Shown: positions 23,341-36,340 of the stretch, piece after piece | How the letters are laid out: each line of letters opens with the position of its first letter | Position numbering within the stretch: position 1 is the first letter of the stretch | Assembly (NCBI GenBank): GCA_002104905.1 | Contig: MCFE01000344.1 | Coordinates: 1-64,000 of the forward strand | Source: Basidiobolus meristosporus CBS 931.73 | Lineage: Eukaryota; Basidiobolomycota; Basidiobolomycetes; Basidiobolales; Basidiobolaceae | DNA length: 64,000 nucleotides | Reading direction: 5' to 3' | Made by a program: the position numbers and the translations under genes | The notes under the pieces: generated by a model | Told to the model about the DNA's origin: nothing | Seen by the model: the letters and a program-made list of their open reading frames with translations, nothing else | Databases searched by the model: none

Positions 23341-24864
23341 ATGAACCATAATGAGTCCATTCAAATGGAGGATCTAGAAAAGCCCGTTGCCGACACGTCG
23401 AAGTCCTCGGTTCTCCAGGTTGAGGGCGACCAAGAGCAGCTGAACCGTACCCTAAAGACACGCCATTTGTCCATGATCGCCATTGGCGGAACCATTGGCA
23501 CGGGGCTATTCATTGCTAGTGGCCAATCCATTGCCAATGGCGGGCCCGGTGGTGCTCTCGTCGCCTACGGGTTGATCGGAGTGATGGTGTTTTTCTTGAT
23601 GACCAGCTTGGGTGAAATGGCTGCGTTCATCCCCATCTCCGGGTCCTTCAACACCTACGGCTCGCGCTTTGTCGACCCTGCGTTTGGATTTGCGCTCGGA
23701 TGGAATTATTGGCTCAGTTGGGCCATCACGGTCGCCACCGAACTAGCCGCGGGAGAAGGCATCATGCAGATGTGGATCAGCACCGAGAAGTGCCCCGGGA
23801 TTGTGTGGTCGTTCATTCTTCTCGTCTTCATCGTGGGATTTAATGCCCTTTCAGTCAAGGGGTACGGTGAGGCGGAGTTCTGGTTCGCCCTCATCAAGGT
23901 GGTGACGGTCATCATCTTTGTGATTGTCGGGATCCTGGTGTCCGCCGGCGTCTTGGGTGGAAAGGTGTATGGGGTCAAGTATTTCACCTACGGCGAGGCG
24001 CCATTCGTGAACGGGGTTTTGGGAGTGCTGAACGTATTCCTGGCTGCCGGATTCTCGTTCCAAGGCACCGAGATGGTTGGTGTCGCTGCCGGGGAATCTG
24101 CCAATCCCGAAAAGGACGTCCCGAAAGCGGTGAAGCAGGTGTTTTGGCGAATCTTGCTCTTTTACATCTGCGCCATCTTCGTGATCTCCATGCTGATCCC
24201 CTACACCGATCCAGATCTAACCCAATCGGGAGTGGCCACCAGTCCCTTCACGCTAGGGTTTGAGCGCTCGGGGTTCAAGCCCTCCAAGGATGTCATGAAT
24301 GCGATCATCCTGATCACCATCTTGTCGGCCGGAAACTCTGGCATGTACGGGGCGAGCAGAACCCTCTGGATGCTGGCGAATGAAGGAAAGGCCCCGAAAA
24401 TCTTTAGGAAGGTCAATTCGGGTGGAATCCCGATTTACGCCCTTGGCTTCACCGCCCTGATCGCGTGTCTCTCCTTCCTGTCCTCCCTATTCGGCAACAA
24501 GGTGGTATACATCTGGCTTCTGAACGCATCCAGTGTGACTGGATTCATCGCCTGGTTGGGCATCGCCGTTTCGCATTATCGATTCAGAAAGGCCTATATT
24601 GCCCAAGGCCGCGACTTGAACGACCTGCCGTACCGCGCCAAGTGGTTCCCGTTCGGGCCCATTGTCGCCTTTGTCATCTGCTTCATCGTCATCGCCGGAC
24701 AAGGATACACCGGCTTCTCAGCCCATCCGATCGACTGGAGCTCAATCTTCGCGGCGTACCTGGGTGTGATCATCTTCGTGGTGTTCTACCTGGTCTATAA
24801 AATTGTGAACAAGACCAAAGTCGTCCCGCTAACCGAATGTAATTTCTCACGCACCAACGCGTAG
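23341..24864 (+). CDS. Amino-acid permease, LysP-like (APC superfamily, AAT family)
   Basis: A single uninterrupted frame of 507 aa starts at ATG 23341; the frame stays open upstream but without an ATG. It predicts a 12-helix plasma-membrane amino-acid/proton symporter. Signature segments are RHLSMIAIGGTIGTGLFIAS in helix 1, MTSLGEMAAFIPISGSF, FALGWNYWLSW, GFSFQGTEMVGVAAGES, AGNSGMYGASRTLWMLA, and GFIAWLGIAVSHYRFRKAY. The sequence is strikingly close to enterobacterial lysine permease LysP through most of its length, closer than I would expect of a typical yeast-type permease. It is intronless and visibly more GC-rich than its intron-dense neighbours. Lysine is the best substrate guess; other basic or neutral amino acids are possible. 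Convergent with the HMG-box gene. Confidence 0.94.
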   Translation: MNHNESIQMEDLEKPVADTSKSSVLQVEGDQEQLNRTLKTRHLSMIAIGGTIGTGLFIASGQSIANGGPGGALVAYGLIGVMVFFLMTSLGEMAAFIPISGSFNTYGSRFVDPAFGFALGWNYWLSWAITVATELAAGEGIMQMWISTEKCPGIVWSFILLVFIVGFNALSVKGYGEAEFWFALIKVVTVIIFVIVGILVSAGVLGGKVYGVKYFTYGEAPFVNGVLGVLNVFLAAGFSFQGTEMVGVAAGESANPEKDVPKAVKQVFWRILLFYICAIFVISMLIPYTDPDLTQSGVATSPFTLGFERSGFKPSKDVMNAIILITILSAGNSGMYGASRTLWMLANEGKAPKIFRKVNSGGIPIYALGFTALIACLSFLSSLFGNKVVYIWLLNASSVTGFIAWLGIAVSHYRFRKAYIAQGRDLNDLPYRAKWFPFGPIVAFVICFIVIAGQGYTGFSAHPIDWSSIFAAYLGVIIFVVFYLVYKIVNKTKVVPLTECNFSRTNA

Positions 24865-25250
24865 CCCTGTAGACAACTCAGCACACATAACATCACTGTA
24901 AATAAAGAACCTCTGTATCACGAACCCCAGTCAAGTGAACAAAAAATTTTATTTACAACTGATCCTCATGGCTTCAGCTGGAATGAAAGAGAGGAGAACG
25001 AATGAAAAGCGAGGGGATGAACGAAAAGTTGGGGATAGCAGTTGGTGGGATAAGAGAAAAACGAGGCGGGATCAAAAATCCTTCCAAAACACACCACGCT
25101 TCTATCCGGTCATATCCATGTGTTCATACCAGGAGTCCATGCCGGAGTGAAGGAGTTGCTAGAACAGCATGTACGGGTAGGGCTAGATGGAACGCGGTTA
25201 GCTTGGAGCGATGACGAAATAAGGCTTTGGACTGACCACGAATTCCAGGC
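24865..25250. other. Convergent intergenic spacer
   Basis: This lies between the stop of the permease (+) and the stop of the SAM/HMG gene (-). An AATAAA at 24900-24905 could be the permease polyadenylation signal. Nothing else was recognised. Confidence 0.45.
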
Positions 25251-26584
25251 TTATGTCTTGCTCATGGTTGCCGTTGTGTGATTGTGATTCGATGCTGGGT
25301 GTTTGTCACCATTCTGTACGTGTGGGAGATCCTGCACGTTGTGTACGTCACGAAGGGCCTGCACTCCTGGCGGAGGCACAGCGTTCTGGAGTGTTTGATC
25401 GTGGCCGATTCCCGGAACCCCAGTGATATTCGGGATGTGTGGGACACTCACCACATTGGGGATGCTGGTTGGGTGCTGGATGACTGAAGATGCATCTGGA
25501 CCGTCCTCGGTTTTGGGATGCTTTCTGGGTCTTCCAACCGGTCGAACTGGCAAAGAATGATGGATTTAGTCAAGGGAGATGGGTGTGCCGTGGTGCTGGC
25601 CAACCTACCGCAGCTTCCGGATTTTTTCCTGAACTCCTCCAGGTAGCTTTGGTATTCCTAAAACGAATGCGGGGCCAAGGTTAGCGTATGATGGGGCGTA
25701 TTCCGCACAGCGAGGCTACCTTGTATTCTTCCGTCTCCTTGTAGGCTCTCAGGGATTCGTAATATTCTTCCTTGGCTTTGGCTGCGCTACGCTCCACTTC
25801 GTCCTTCTCCTCGGGGCTTATGGATTTCCATCGATCCCCAACAATCTTTGCTATTTCTGTAAAAGACATGTTTTGGTCTTTTAATTCATTCCGTACTTTA
25901 TTGGAAAACATCACATATGCGGATGGGGGCTTTTCCGGCGCATTTTTGTCGGGTTTGGGATGCCGTCTGTATTTTCGTTTGCTGCCGTTGGCGTCTGGAC
26001 TCAAGTCGCCCGAGGTCGGGGATAGTTGGTGTATAGGTAATGAGGACATGGCTGAGTTGGTTCGATTGCGTGTCAGAAATGGGGGAACAGAATGTGAGTC
26101 AGTTGGAGTCATATAGAGGCGGGGTGAGAAATAGGAGTAGCCTCAGCAGCCTACCCCAACCAAAAAACGAAAAATACTTTACCGGCATCGCCCATAGCGA
26201 GAAACGCATTTTCAGGAGGAACCAGGGGGATTCCTATGGGATGAGAACTAGGCACACCTCTGACGCTAGCGATTTCACGTTGCAGCAGCTAGATCGTAAC
26301 GAAGGGAAATGCACTGGTCAAGTTTGGTTTGCACCACCATTCCTTTGCTGCTCACAACATACCCTACGATGGCCCCGTTTGACATCCATTGCAGCCAGAT
26401 CACTCTCCGTTATCTCGAGAAGCTGTGTACCAGTTAGATAAAGACCAGGCAGAAAGAAGGGCCCACTGCCTGGACCTGACAGCGAGAGGAAACTTACCGA
26501 TTTAAGCTGATCGAAACCTTCGGAGATGAAAGTCTCTATGTACTGCTCCAATTTACACTTTCTTAGGAACTCACTGACTTCCAT
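25251..26584 (-). CDS. SAM domain - HMG box - AT-hook protein
   Basis: About six exons run from ATG 26584 to TAA 25251. Exons 1-2 encode a SAM-like helical domain (MEVSEFLRKCKLEQYIETFI, LLEITESDLAAMDVKRGHRR), usually a protein-protein or polymerising module. The next exons encode a Ser/Pro linker, then a canonical HMG box (KNAPEKPPSAYVMFSNKVRN to RAYKETEEYK, continuing EYQSYLEEFRKKSGS). The box bends DNA non-specifically. The last exon opens with an AT-hook (VRPVGRPRKHPK), followed by a low-complexity His/Asn/Pro/Val tail. The frame works across all junctions with GT..AG introns. The combination suggests a chromatin architectural factor; the family is not one I can name. Convergent with the permease gene. 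Confidence 0.82.
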
Positions 26585-27454
26585 TTTACTATGCAAGACA
26601 AAGCTGTCGCGGTTAAAATACCTTGAATTTAAGAAAGTACGTCAGTACGCCTGGGGTGAGGGGCGACCATTGGGTGGAACATACAAGAGATAGGATAGAA
26701 GTATGTACTAAGTGTGAAGAAAACCAGGAACCAAGAAGAGTAGTCTTTCCTAGAATGTGACAGGTATTCCTTATCGTGTCGAGGAGAAAAACTACGCGGA
26801 AAACACGAGCTAAACCAAATAATAATAGGGAAGCTGTCGAGTAAGTGGGAAATCAAGTGTTATCTGGGATTTCCAAAAGGCTGACAGTCAGGGGATATGC
26901 CGGCTAATTTCATGACTACGTTTAATAAAATTACCCGCGATCTTGTTTATCCGGAAGTTCATCCTTGCCAATCCACTGTAAAACAATCAAAATTGTGGAT
27001 GGATCATAAGATGGGGATATGGGATCCCCATCATAAAAAATCGAGATTCTCAATTTGAGGAAAATGGTTTTGCAGCCAGCCAAGTTCTTGATACAATGAG
27101 TGAATGGGTAGGGGGCGCTCTTTAAGCATAAGGTTAGAAGCGCTCCATGCGTAGTGATTTAACTATTTCCATCTGTTCTCATCGTATATGGTAACTAGTG
27201 TTGAGCGGAGGCTTGGGATCACTTTGCCAATTTAACTGTAGATTATCCGATTGCCGCATCGTGTCCAGTGTCAGCACCCATGTCTCATGGATTCGTTAAA
27301 CCATCTACTAATCATGCTGGTTAAGTACACAAGGATGTAATGATGAATTATCGATATTTAGTAGTGGGTTTTATATGACGGTAGTAAAAGAACAGAGAAA
27401 GTACATGTCAAGAATGTGATTCATATATATTAGTAGCTAAATTCAAGAATCTCC
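26585..27454. other. Intergenic, no gene seen
   Basis: 870 bp upstream of the HMG-box gene and downstream of the proteasome gene. It has only short open frames without motifs and AT-rich stretches. It should contain the HMG-box gene promoter. Confidence 0.4.
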
Positions 27455-28672
<1,218 letters not shown>

Positions 28673-29138
28673 GGTAGCAGTTTTCTATTCGCAAAAATGC
28701 CAAAGAACCAAGGGGATGCACGTTAAAAAGATGAGCAAGATTCTCCCAAGCAAGTGAATAATCTACCTCTTGAGCCAGTGACGTTAAAGAAAACAACTGA
28801 TAGCAAGGGCCGGGCTTTAGAAAATCGGGCAGGTTAGATTACGTAGAATACAAATACCTGCGTCATGACCAAGATTGATTGCGTATACCCTTTTTATTCA
28901 CCGTGTAGCATGTGGTTAATTCATGCCGTTGATTTAATCAACATTTGCTTATTCTCCTCAAATCTGATTTAGTTCACTGAAAGGGGCGGAGATTAGATCG
29001 CCAAAAATTGTAGTTGCATGTAGCCTACTGTTCCCGAGTAGCTATTTGAATTTCCCTGGGAGGTGGCCTACCGCTATAACTCTAATCCTTTTGTATCGAT
29101 TCCCCTGATAACTCAAGCGGTCGGTTTACGAAGACAAA
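28673..29138. promoter_or_regulatory. Shared divergent promoter region (proteasome beta5 / E2)
   Basis: 466 bp between the start codons of two oppositely oriented genes of the ubiquitin-proteasome system. No exact Rpn4-type PACE box (GGTGGCAAA) was found by eye; a GGTGGCCTA lies near 29062. Confidence 0.5.
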
Positions 29139-30006
29139 ATGGCCCAGGAACAATCTGCCCTGTTGCTCAGAAAACAACTCAGAGGTAAATCCTTCTCAAG
29201 GCTTAACGATCTGCTTTTGTAGCATACACTGATCCACCTCTTGCTCTACAGAGTTGACCAAACATCCCGTGGAGGGCTTCTCCGCCGGGTTGGTTAGCGA
29301 TGACAACATTTACGAGGTATGCATTTTCTTATACTCCTTATTATGCTTCAGAGATGCTGATATAACCCTTGATTCACCTTAGTGGGAAATAATGATCCTT
29401 GGCCCCCCTGATACCCTTTAGTAAGACAATTGTTAAGGAATCGCAAGGCCATTCTTATTTAATATTCTTCTATAGCGAGGGTGGCTTCTTCACTGCCAGA
29501 ATGACCTTTCCTACGGTTTGTTAACGGTATTCGGCATCTCTAGCACTCATATCTAAACCTCTTGGCGTGTATAGGATTATCCATTGATGCCACCAAAATT
29601 AAGATTTATCACTGAACTGTGGCACCCTAACGGTAACCATTGTTGATTGGCCCAGAGTTTGAATAGTTTCCTCAACGTGCATTGTTTGATAGTGTATCCT
29701 GATGGTGAAGTGTGCATCTCTATTCTGGTAAGGATCGGGTCGATTGTGTTCTTGGACTATGGCGTCTTATTTAGCATTCCATAGCATCCCCCTGGCGAAG
29801 ACAAATACGGATACGAGCAGGCAAGCGAGCGCTGGCTTCCAGTCCATACAGTAGAGACCATTTTGATCAGTGTGATCTCGATGCTCTCCAGCCCCAACGA
29901 TGAATCCCCAGCAAACATCGAAGCAGCCAAGGAATGGCGTGAAGATTACCCTACATTCAAAAAGAAAGTCCAACGTATTGTCAGAAAATCCGCGGACTAT
30001 CTGTAG
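29139..30006 (+). CDS. Ubiquitin-conjugating enzyme E2, UBE2G1/Ubc7-like
   Basis: Seven or more short exons, from ATG 29139 to TAG 30006, encode about 165 aa, the normal size for this E2 class. The product reads MAQEQSALLLRKQLRELTKH, ..GFSAGLVSDDNIYEWEIMI, GPPDTLYEGGFFTARMTFPT, PPKLRFITELWHPNVYPDGE. The catalytic Cys is in EVCISIL (TGC 29713-29715). After it comes the acidic insertion PGEDKYGYEQASERW, which marks the Ubc7/UBE2G and Cdc34 groups, then AAKEWREDYP. Overall it is closest to animal UBE2G1. Such enzymes build K48-linked chains; Ubc7/UBE2G2 act in ER-associated degradation, and the exact E3 partner here is unknown. Several exons are under 60 nt, so the gene is easily missed by ORF-based scans. 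Confidence 0.93.
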
Positions 30007-32264
<2,258 letters not shown>

Positions 32265-32676
32265 ACTATTCATCGAACCTTTTCCTTAGAGTGAATAAAT
32301 AAAACGATTGTTAGACATTGCACATAAGGGTTAGGGCAAGCTCCACATAATCTAAAAGACAGGTCAATAAGGGGAATGCTGTTCGATAACAACATCACGA
32401 CCAAAAGGGGATATCAGATGTATGATATCAGCATATCAAGATAATAGTTATCTTCCTGAAAACCAGTTTACATCATCATTGAGAAATGAAGAGCTGGTTC
32501 GAGATTTCCCATCAAACTGCCAGTCATGTCGTCACACCTATCAATCTCAGCCACCAAGTGCACCCATCTCAAATAGCCTACGTCGATTCTTAGGTGGCAT
32601 CATTCTTTACCTTGGGAGAAAGTCATTTGGTTCCACTTAACCGTAATCATCCCCTATTTCCCAGTCGTTCGTAAAT
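32265..32676. other. Intergenic spacer before glycogen synthase
   Basis: Two AATAAA-type signals (about 32295) follow the RBBP4-like stop. The remainder should contain the glycogen synthase promoter. No TATA box was recognised. Confidence 0.4.
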
Positions 32677-35129
32677 ATGTCTGGTAACCGAGACGTACAG
32701 AACCCAGTTCTCTTTGAGATAGCTTGGGAGGTGGCCAACAAGGGTATGCTTCTAACAACTTCCCACACTCTCCGCTGCGTAGTAACCTTCTTTAGTTGGC
32801 GGTATATACACTGTTATCAAAACCAAGGTCCCAGTAACCGTGCAGGAATTCGGAGGCCGCTACACGCTAATCGGCCCATTGTCATACAAATCTGCACATA
32901 TGGAGGTGGAATCTCTGGAACCTGAAGATCCCTACATTAAACAGACTCTGGAAATCATGAGAGACCACGGAGTCAAGTATCTTTATGGCCGTTGGCTGGT
33001 GGAGGGCGCACCAAATGTGATTTTATTCGACTGCGGTGCTGTCAGTCACAAGCTCGATGAATGGAAAGGGGACCTGTGGAAAACAGCAGGAATCCCATCT
33101 CCGCCTAATGATACCGAGACAAATGATGCCATTCTTTTGGGGTACCAAGTGGCCTGGTTTCTAGGAGAGGTACGAAGCGGGTGAGATAATGTTGTACGAT
33201 CTTGACCTGGATTAACCATTTCTAGTATGTATCGCGTCAAACACAAACCGCAGTGGTGGCCCACTTCCACGAGTGGTTGGCTGGGGTTGGGCTCATATTG
33301 TGCAGCAAACGCCAAATCGATGTGTCTACCATCTTCACCACCCACGCCACTCTGCTTGGGCGTTACTTGTGTGCCGGGAATGCCGATTTCTACAATCACC
33401 TACGCTTCTTTGATGTTGATCACGAGGCTGGCAAGCGAAACATCTACCATCGTTATTGTTTGGAAAGGGCGGCCTCCCATTGCGCGGATGTTCTCACAAC
33501 GGTCAGCCATATCACGGCCTACGAGGCTGAACACCTGCTCAAGAGAAAGCCTGGTCCGTCTCCCATCTACCTTCACCCCCCACAGATACATTAACCCCGT
33601 TCTCCGTCTAGATGGGGTCCTTCCGAATGGCCTCAACGTCAAGAAATTCAGGTTCGTAGAGAAAACAACGCTAGCCCGACCAAGTGTATTCATAACCTGT
33701 ATGATTTTCAAGTGCCATCCACGAGTTCCAGAACATGCATGCCATTTCGAAAGAGAAGATTCACAACTTCGTGCGGGGTCATTTCTACGGGTCAGTATCA
33801 TGAAGCGGTAGAGTGCTGGGCGGCTTCTGATCTGCGCAAATCACCTAGGCATTACGACTTCGACCTGAACAATACCCTGTATTTTTTCACCGCCGGCCGC
33901 TACGAATTCCGCAACAAAGGAGTTGACATGTTCCTAGAAGGATTGGCTCGTAAGCGGTCTTCCACATATTGGCTTCTTGAGGCTGAGAAGCTTTTGTTAA
34001 CCTCAAAGTTCAGGCTTAAATCACAGACTTAGATCCTCCAACTCTTCAATAACCGTGGTTGCTTTCGTTGTGATGCCTGCTGCCACTCATTCTTATACTG
34101 TAGAGACCCTCAAGGGACAAGCGTTGATTAAGCAACTCAACGATACCGTTGATGACATTCAGCAAAGGATTGGCAAGCGGCTGTTTGAGCAGGCAGCAAG
34201 GTAGGGATGTCTTGAATTTCTGGCTATTGTGCAAGGCTGATGCAGCATACATCTCAACAGAGGCCATGAGCCAAATGGGAATGACTTGCTTACGGATGAA
34301 GAGAGGGTAGTCCTGAAGCACCGCGTACTTACACTCAAAAGAAACACCTTGCCGCCGATTGTTACCCACAACATGGCGGACGACTCGCAGGACCCCATCC
34401 TGAATACACTGCGAAAGCTCCATCTATTCAATCATCCAGCAGACAGAGTGAAAGTGGTATTCCATCCGGAATTCCTCAATTCGAACAACCCGGTGCTCGG
34501 CCTGGACTACGAGGAGTTTGTGCGCGGCTGCCACTTGGGAGTGTTTCCTAGTTACTATGAGCCATGGTAGAGTGTTTTACGTACAAGCCACCTGGAATCA
34601 TTGAATTGAGTTGAGGTATTTTAGGGGATACACTCCTGCCGAATGCACGGTGATGGGTGTTCCATCCATCACAACCAATCTCTCCGGCTTTGGGTGCTTT
34701 ATGGACGATGGAATCGAGAACCCATCGGATTATGGCATCTACATCGTTGACCGTCGAATGAAGTCGGTTGAAGAGTCGGTCCAACAGCTCGCCGATCAAA
34801 TGTTCGAGTTCTGTCAAAAGTCCCGAAGACAACGAATCAATCAGCGGAACCGAACGGAGCGTCTGTCGGAGCTATTGGACTGGAAGCGCATGGGCATCGA
34901 ATATATGAAAGCCAGACAATTGGCACTTCGGCGTCGCTATCCCAACTCCTTTTCTCAATTTGACCGTGAGTTTGAGAGTTTTGACAAGATGCCATCCCCA
35001 CTCTCTGCGCCTGGATCTCCAGGTATACATGCCTACGTCAACGGAAGCGAGTTCCCGCTTCATGTGAACGGCCATGACGAAGACGATGACCGCCCCGCTA
35101 TCAACTTCAAAGCCAAGCACTCACCATAA
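32677..35129 (+). CDS. GSY: Glycogen synthase (GT3 family)
   Basis: About eight exons from ATG 32677 to TAA 35129 encode roughly 680 aa. The product transfers glucose from UDP-glucose to glycogen in the cytosol. Visible landmarks are [20 protein letters not shown], the N-terminal nucleotide-site glycine loop; [110 protein letters not shown]; and the arginine-rich helix [20 protein letters not shown]. The last is the glucose-6-phosphate sensor of fungal and animal enzymes. The Ser/Pro-rich tail ([17 protein letters not shown]) is the region where relatives are switched off by phosphorylation. An intron splits KPD/GVLPNG at 33555-33622. The first copia insertion lies 850 bp downstream. Confidence 0.96.
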
Positions 35130-35744
35130 TTACTCATCATGTAAAGCTAATCTAAAAGATACATAATCTTCCATTCAAAAATGGAGATACCTGATCAACT
35201 AGTAAATTATACTTTGCCATTTTGAACATGTTGGAATACTCTGAGTTTGCGGAAATACAAGAAGTAACCCAAGACAAGCAAATATCCTACAAGACTAATT
35301 TTATGTCGAACCAGCAGTCCCTATGGAAAATATCCTACCAAACACCAGCAGAATGCCTGCATTATACCACAGATATCCTAATTTACTCGAAGTTAGAACT
35401 TTCAATATCTGAAGTCCGGGACCTCTTGGGTATAAGTAGACATATGTCTTGGAAGGTGCTACATTTGGCCAATCCTCATGCAAAATATAGCAACAGTTAG
35501 CTTACAGACTCCAGAGATATTTACACTTGAAAATTTAACCGAAAAATACCAATAGAACACTAGAATACCACAGCAAAATCCAAGTTTAATATTTCTCATA
35601 TGGACTAACTTAAGAAGTAAGTATATAAAATAATTCAATAGCCAAGTGCTAAACTCATCATTTACTTCTTTGGCTGGCAATGAAGTATCTATGATGTCAT
35701 AAGTAATTGTTTACAAAGAATTTGATAAATTTCTTATTGTAGTA
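35130..35744. other. AT-rich spacer, transposon-derived in part
   Basis: No gene. It has two copies of an ATATCCTAC(A/C)A motif (35283, 35328). It leads into decayed LTR sequence and probably contains older, unrecognisable repeats. Confidence 0.35.
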
Positions 35745-35978
35745 AAAACTCTGGTAAGCTCTGTATTTGCACTTAAATATTTAAACAACTTGGCTGCTTG
35801 GAGCACAGCTTATGAATAGCATCATCTCTTGTCCAAATTCACTGTTAGAACTTATAATATTCTCACCAAAATGTCAAGCACTCAGGGCACAAGAACTTGA
35901 TAAGTTAATCAAAGCCCATATACTCTGCACACACTCTTGGGACCTTTGTAGAATTTTCTACATGTTTGTTATGCCAAG
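35745..35978 (+). repeat. Decayed copia LTR, target of the intact element
   Basis: The order of motifs follows the LTR at low identity: AATATTCTCACCAAAAT, CAAGCACTCAGGGCACAAGAAC, CTCTGCACACACTCTTGGGACC, then TGTTTGTTATGCCAAG. It ends exactly at the target duplication CCAAG of the intact element. Confidence 0.75.
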
Positions 35979-36328
35979 TGTTGTAAAAATTCGTGTTTTC
36001 CACCTAAATATTCACCTAACTTAGTCACTTAGATCATCACCTTCAAATCCTAGAGAATACTGACCAAATTCCTTGTCGGGATTTACTTAGAATATTTTCA
36101 CCAAAATACCAGGTACCCAGAACATGAAAATTCTCAAAGTTGTCCAAACAGCCCCAAACTTTGCACACATGTTCTTGGGACCTTCCTTAACCTATTCTAC
36201 GTGTTTGTAATGCCAAGACCATGTAAAAGTATAAATACTACTTTTACATTCAATAAATCATTAAGTGAAAACCACATAATCTACTTGTTCTCCAAATCAC
36301 TTCCAATATCTCCAAGACTCTTACAACA
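35979..36328 (+). repeat. 5' LTR of intact copia element
   Basis: 350 bp, TGTTG..CAACA ends. A TATA-like TATAAAT is at 36230-36236 and an AATAAA at 36252-36257, only 16 nt further on. Transcription would start at about 36255-36265. Confidence 0.95.
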
Positions 36329-36340
36329 GGTTATGAGCCC
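36329..36340 (+). promoter_or_regulatory. Primer-binding site for half-tRNA-iMet
   Basis: GGTTATGAGCCC begins at the first base after the LTR. Its complement GGGCUCAUAACC is the anticodon stem-loop of eukaryotic initiator tRNA-Met, the internal priming site known from Ty5 and Drosophila copia. The gag ATG (36333-36335) lies inside it. Confidence 0.85.

Noticed and set aside
36201-36332. Extension of gag-pol into the 5' LTR (44 codons, including an ATG at 36210)
   Set aside because: The TATA-like box is at 36230, so transcripts should begin after this ATG; the frame is open by coincidence of LTR sequence, although conserved in both full copies.
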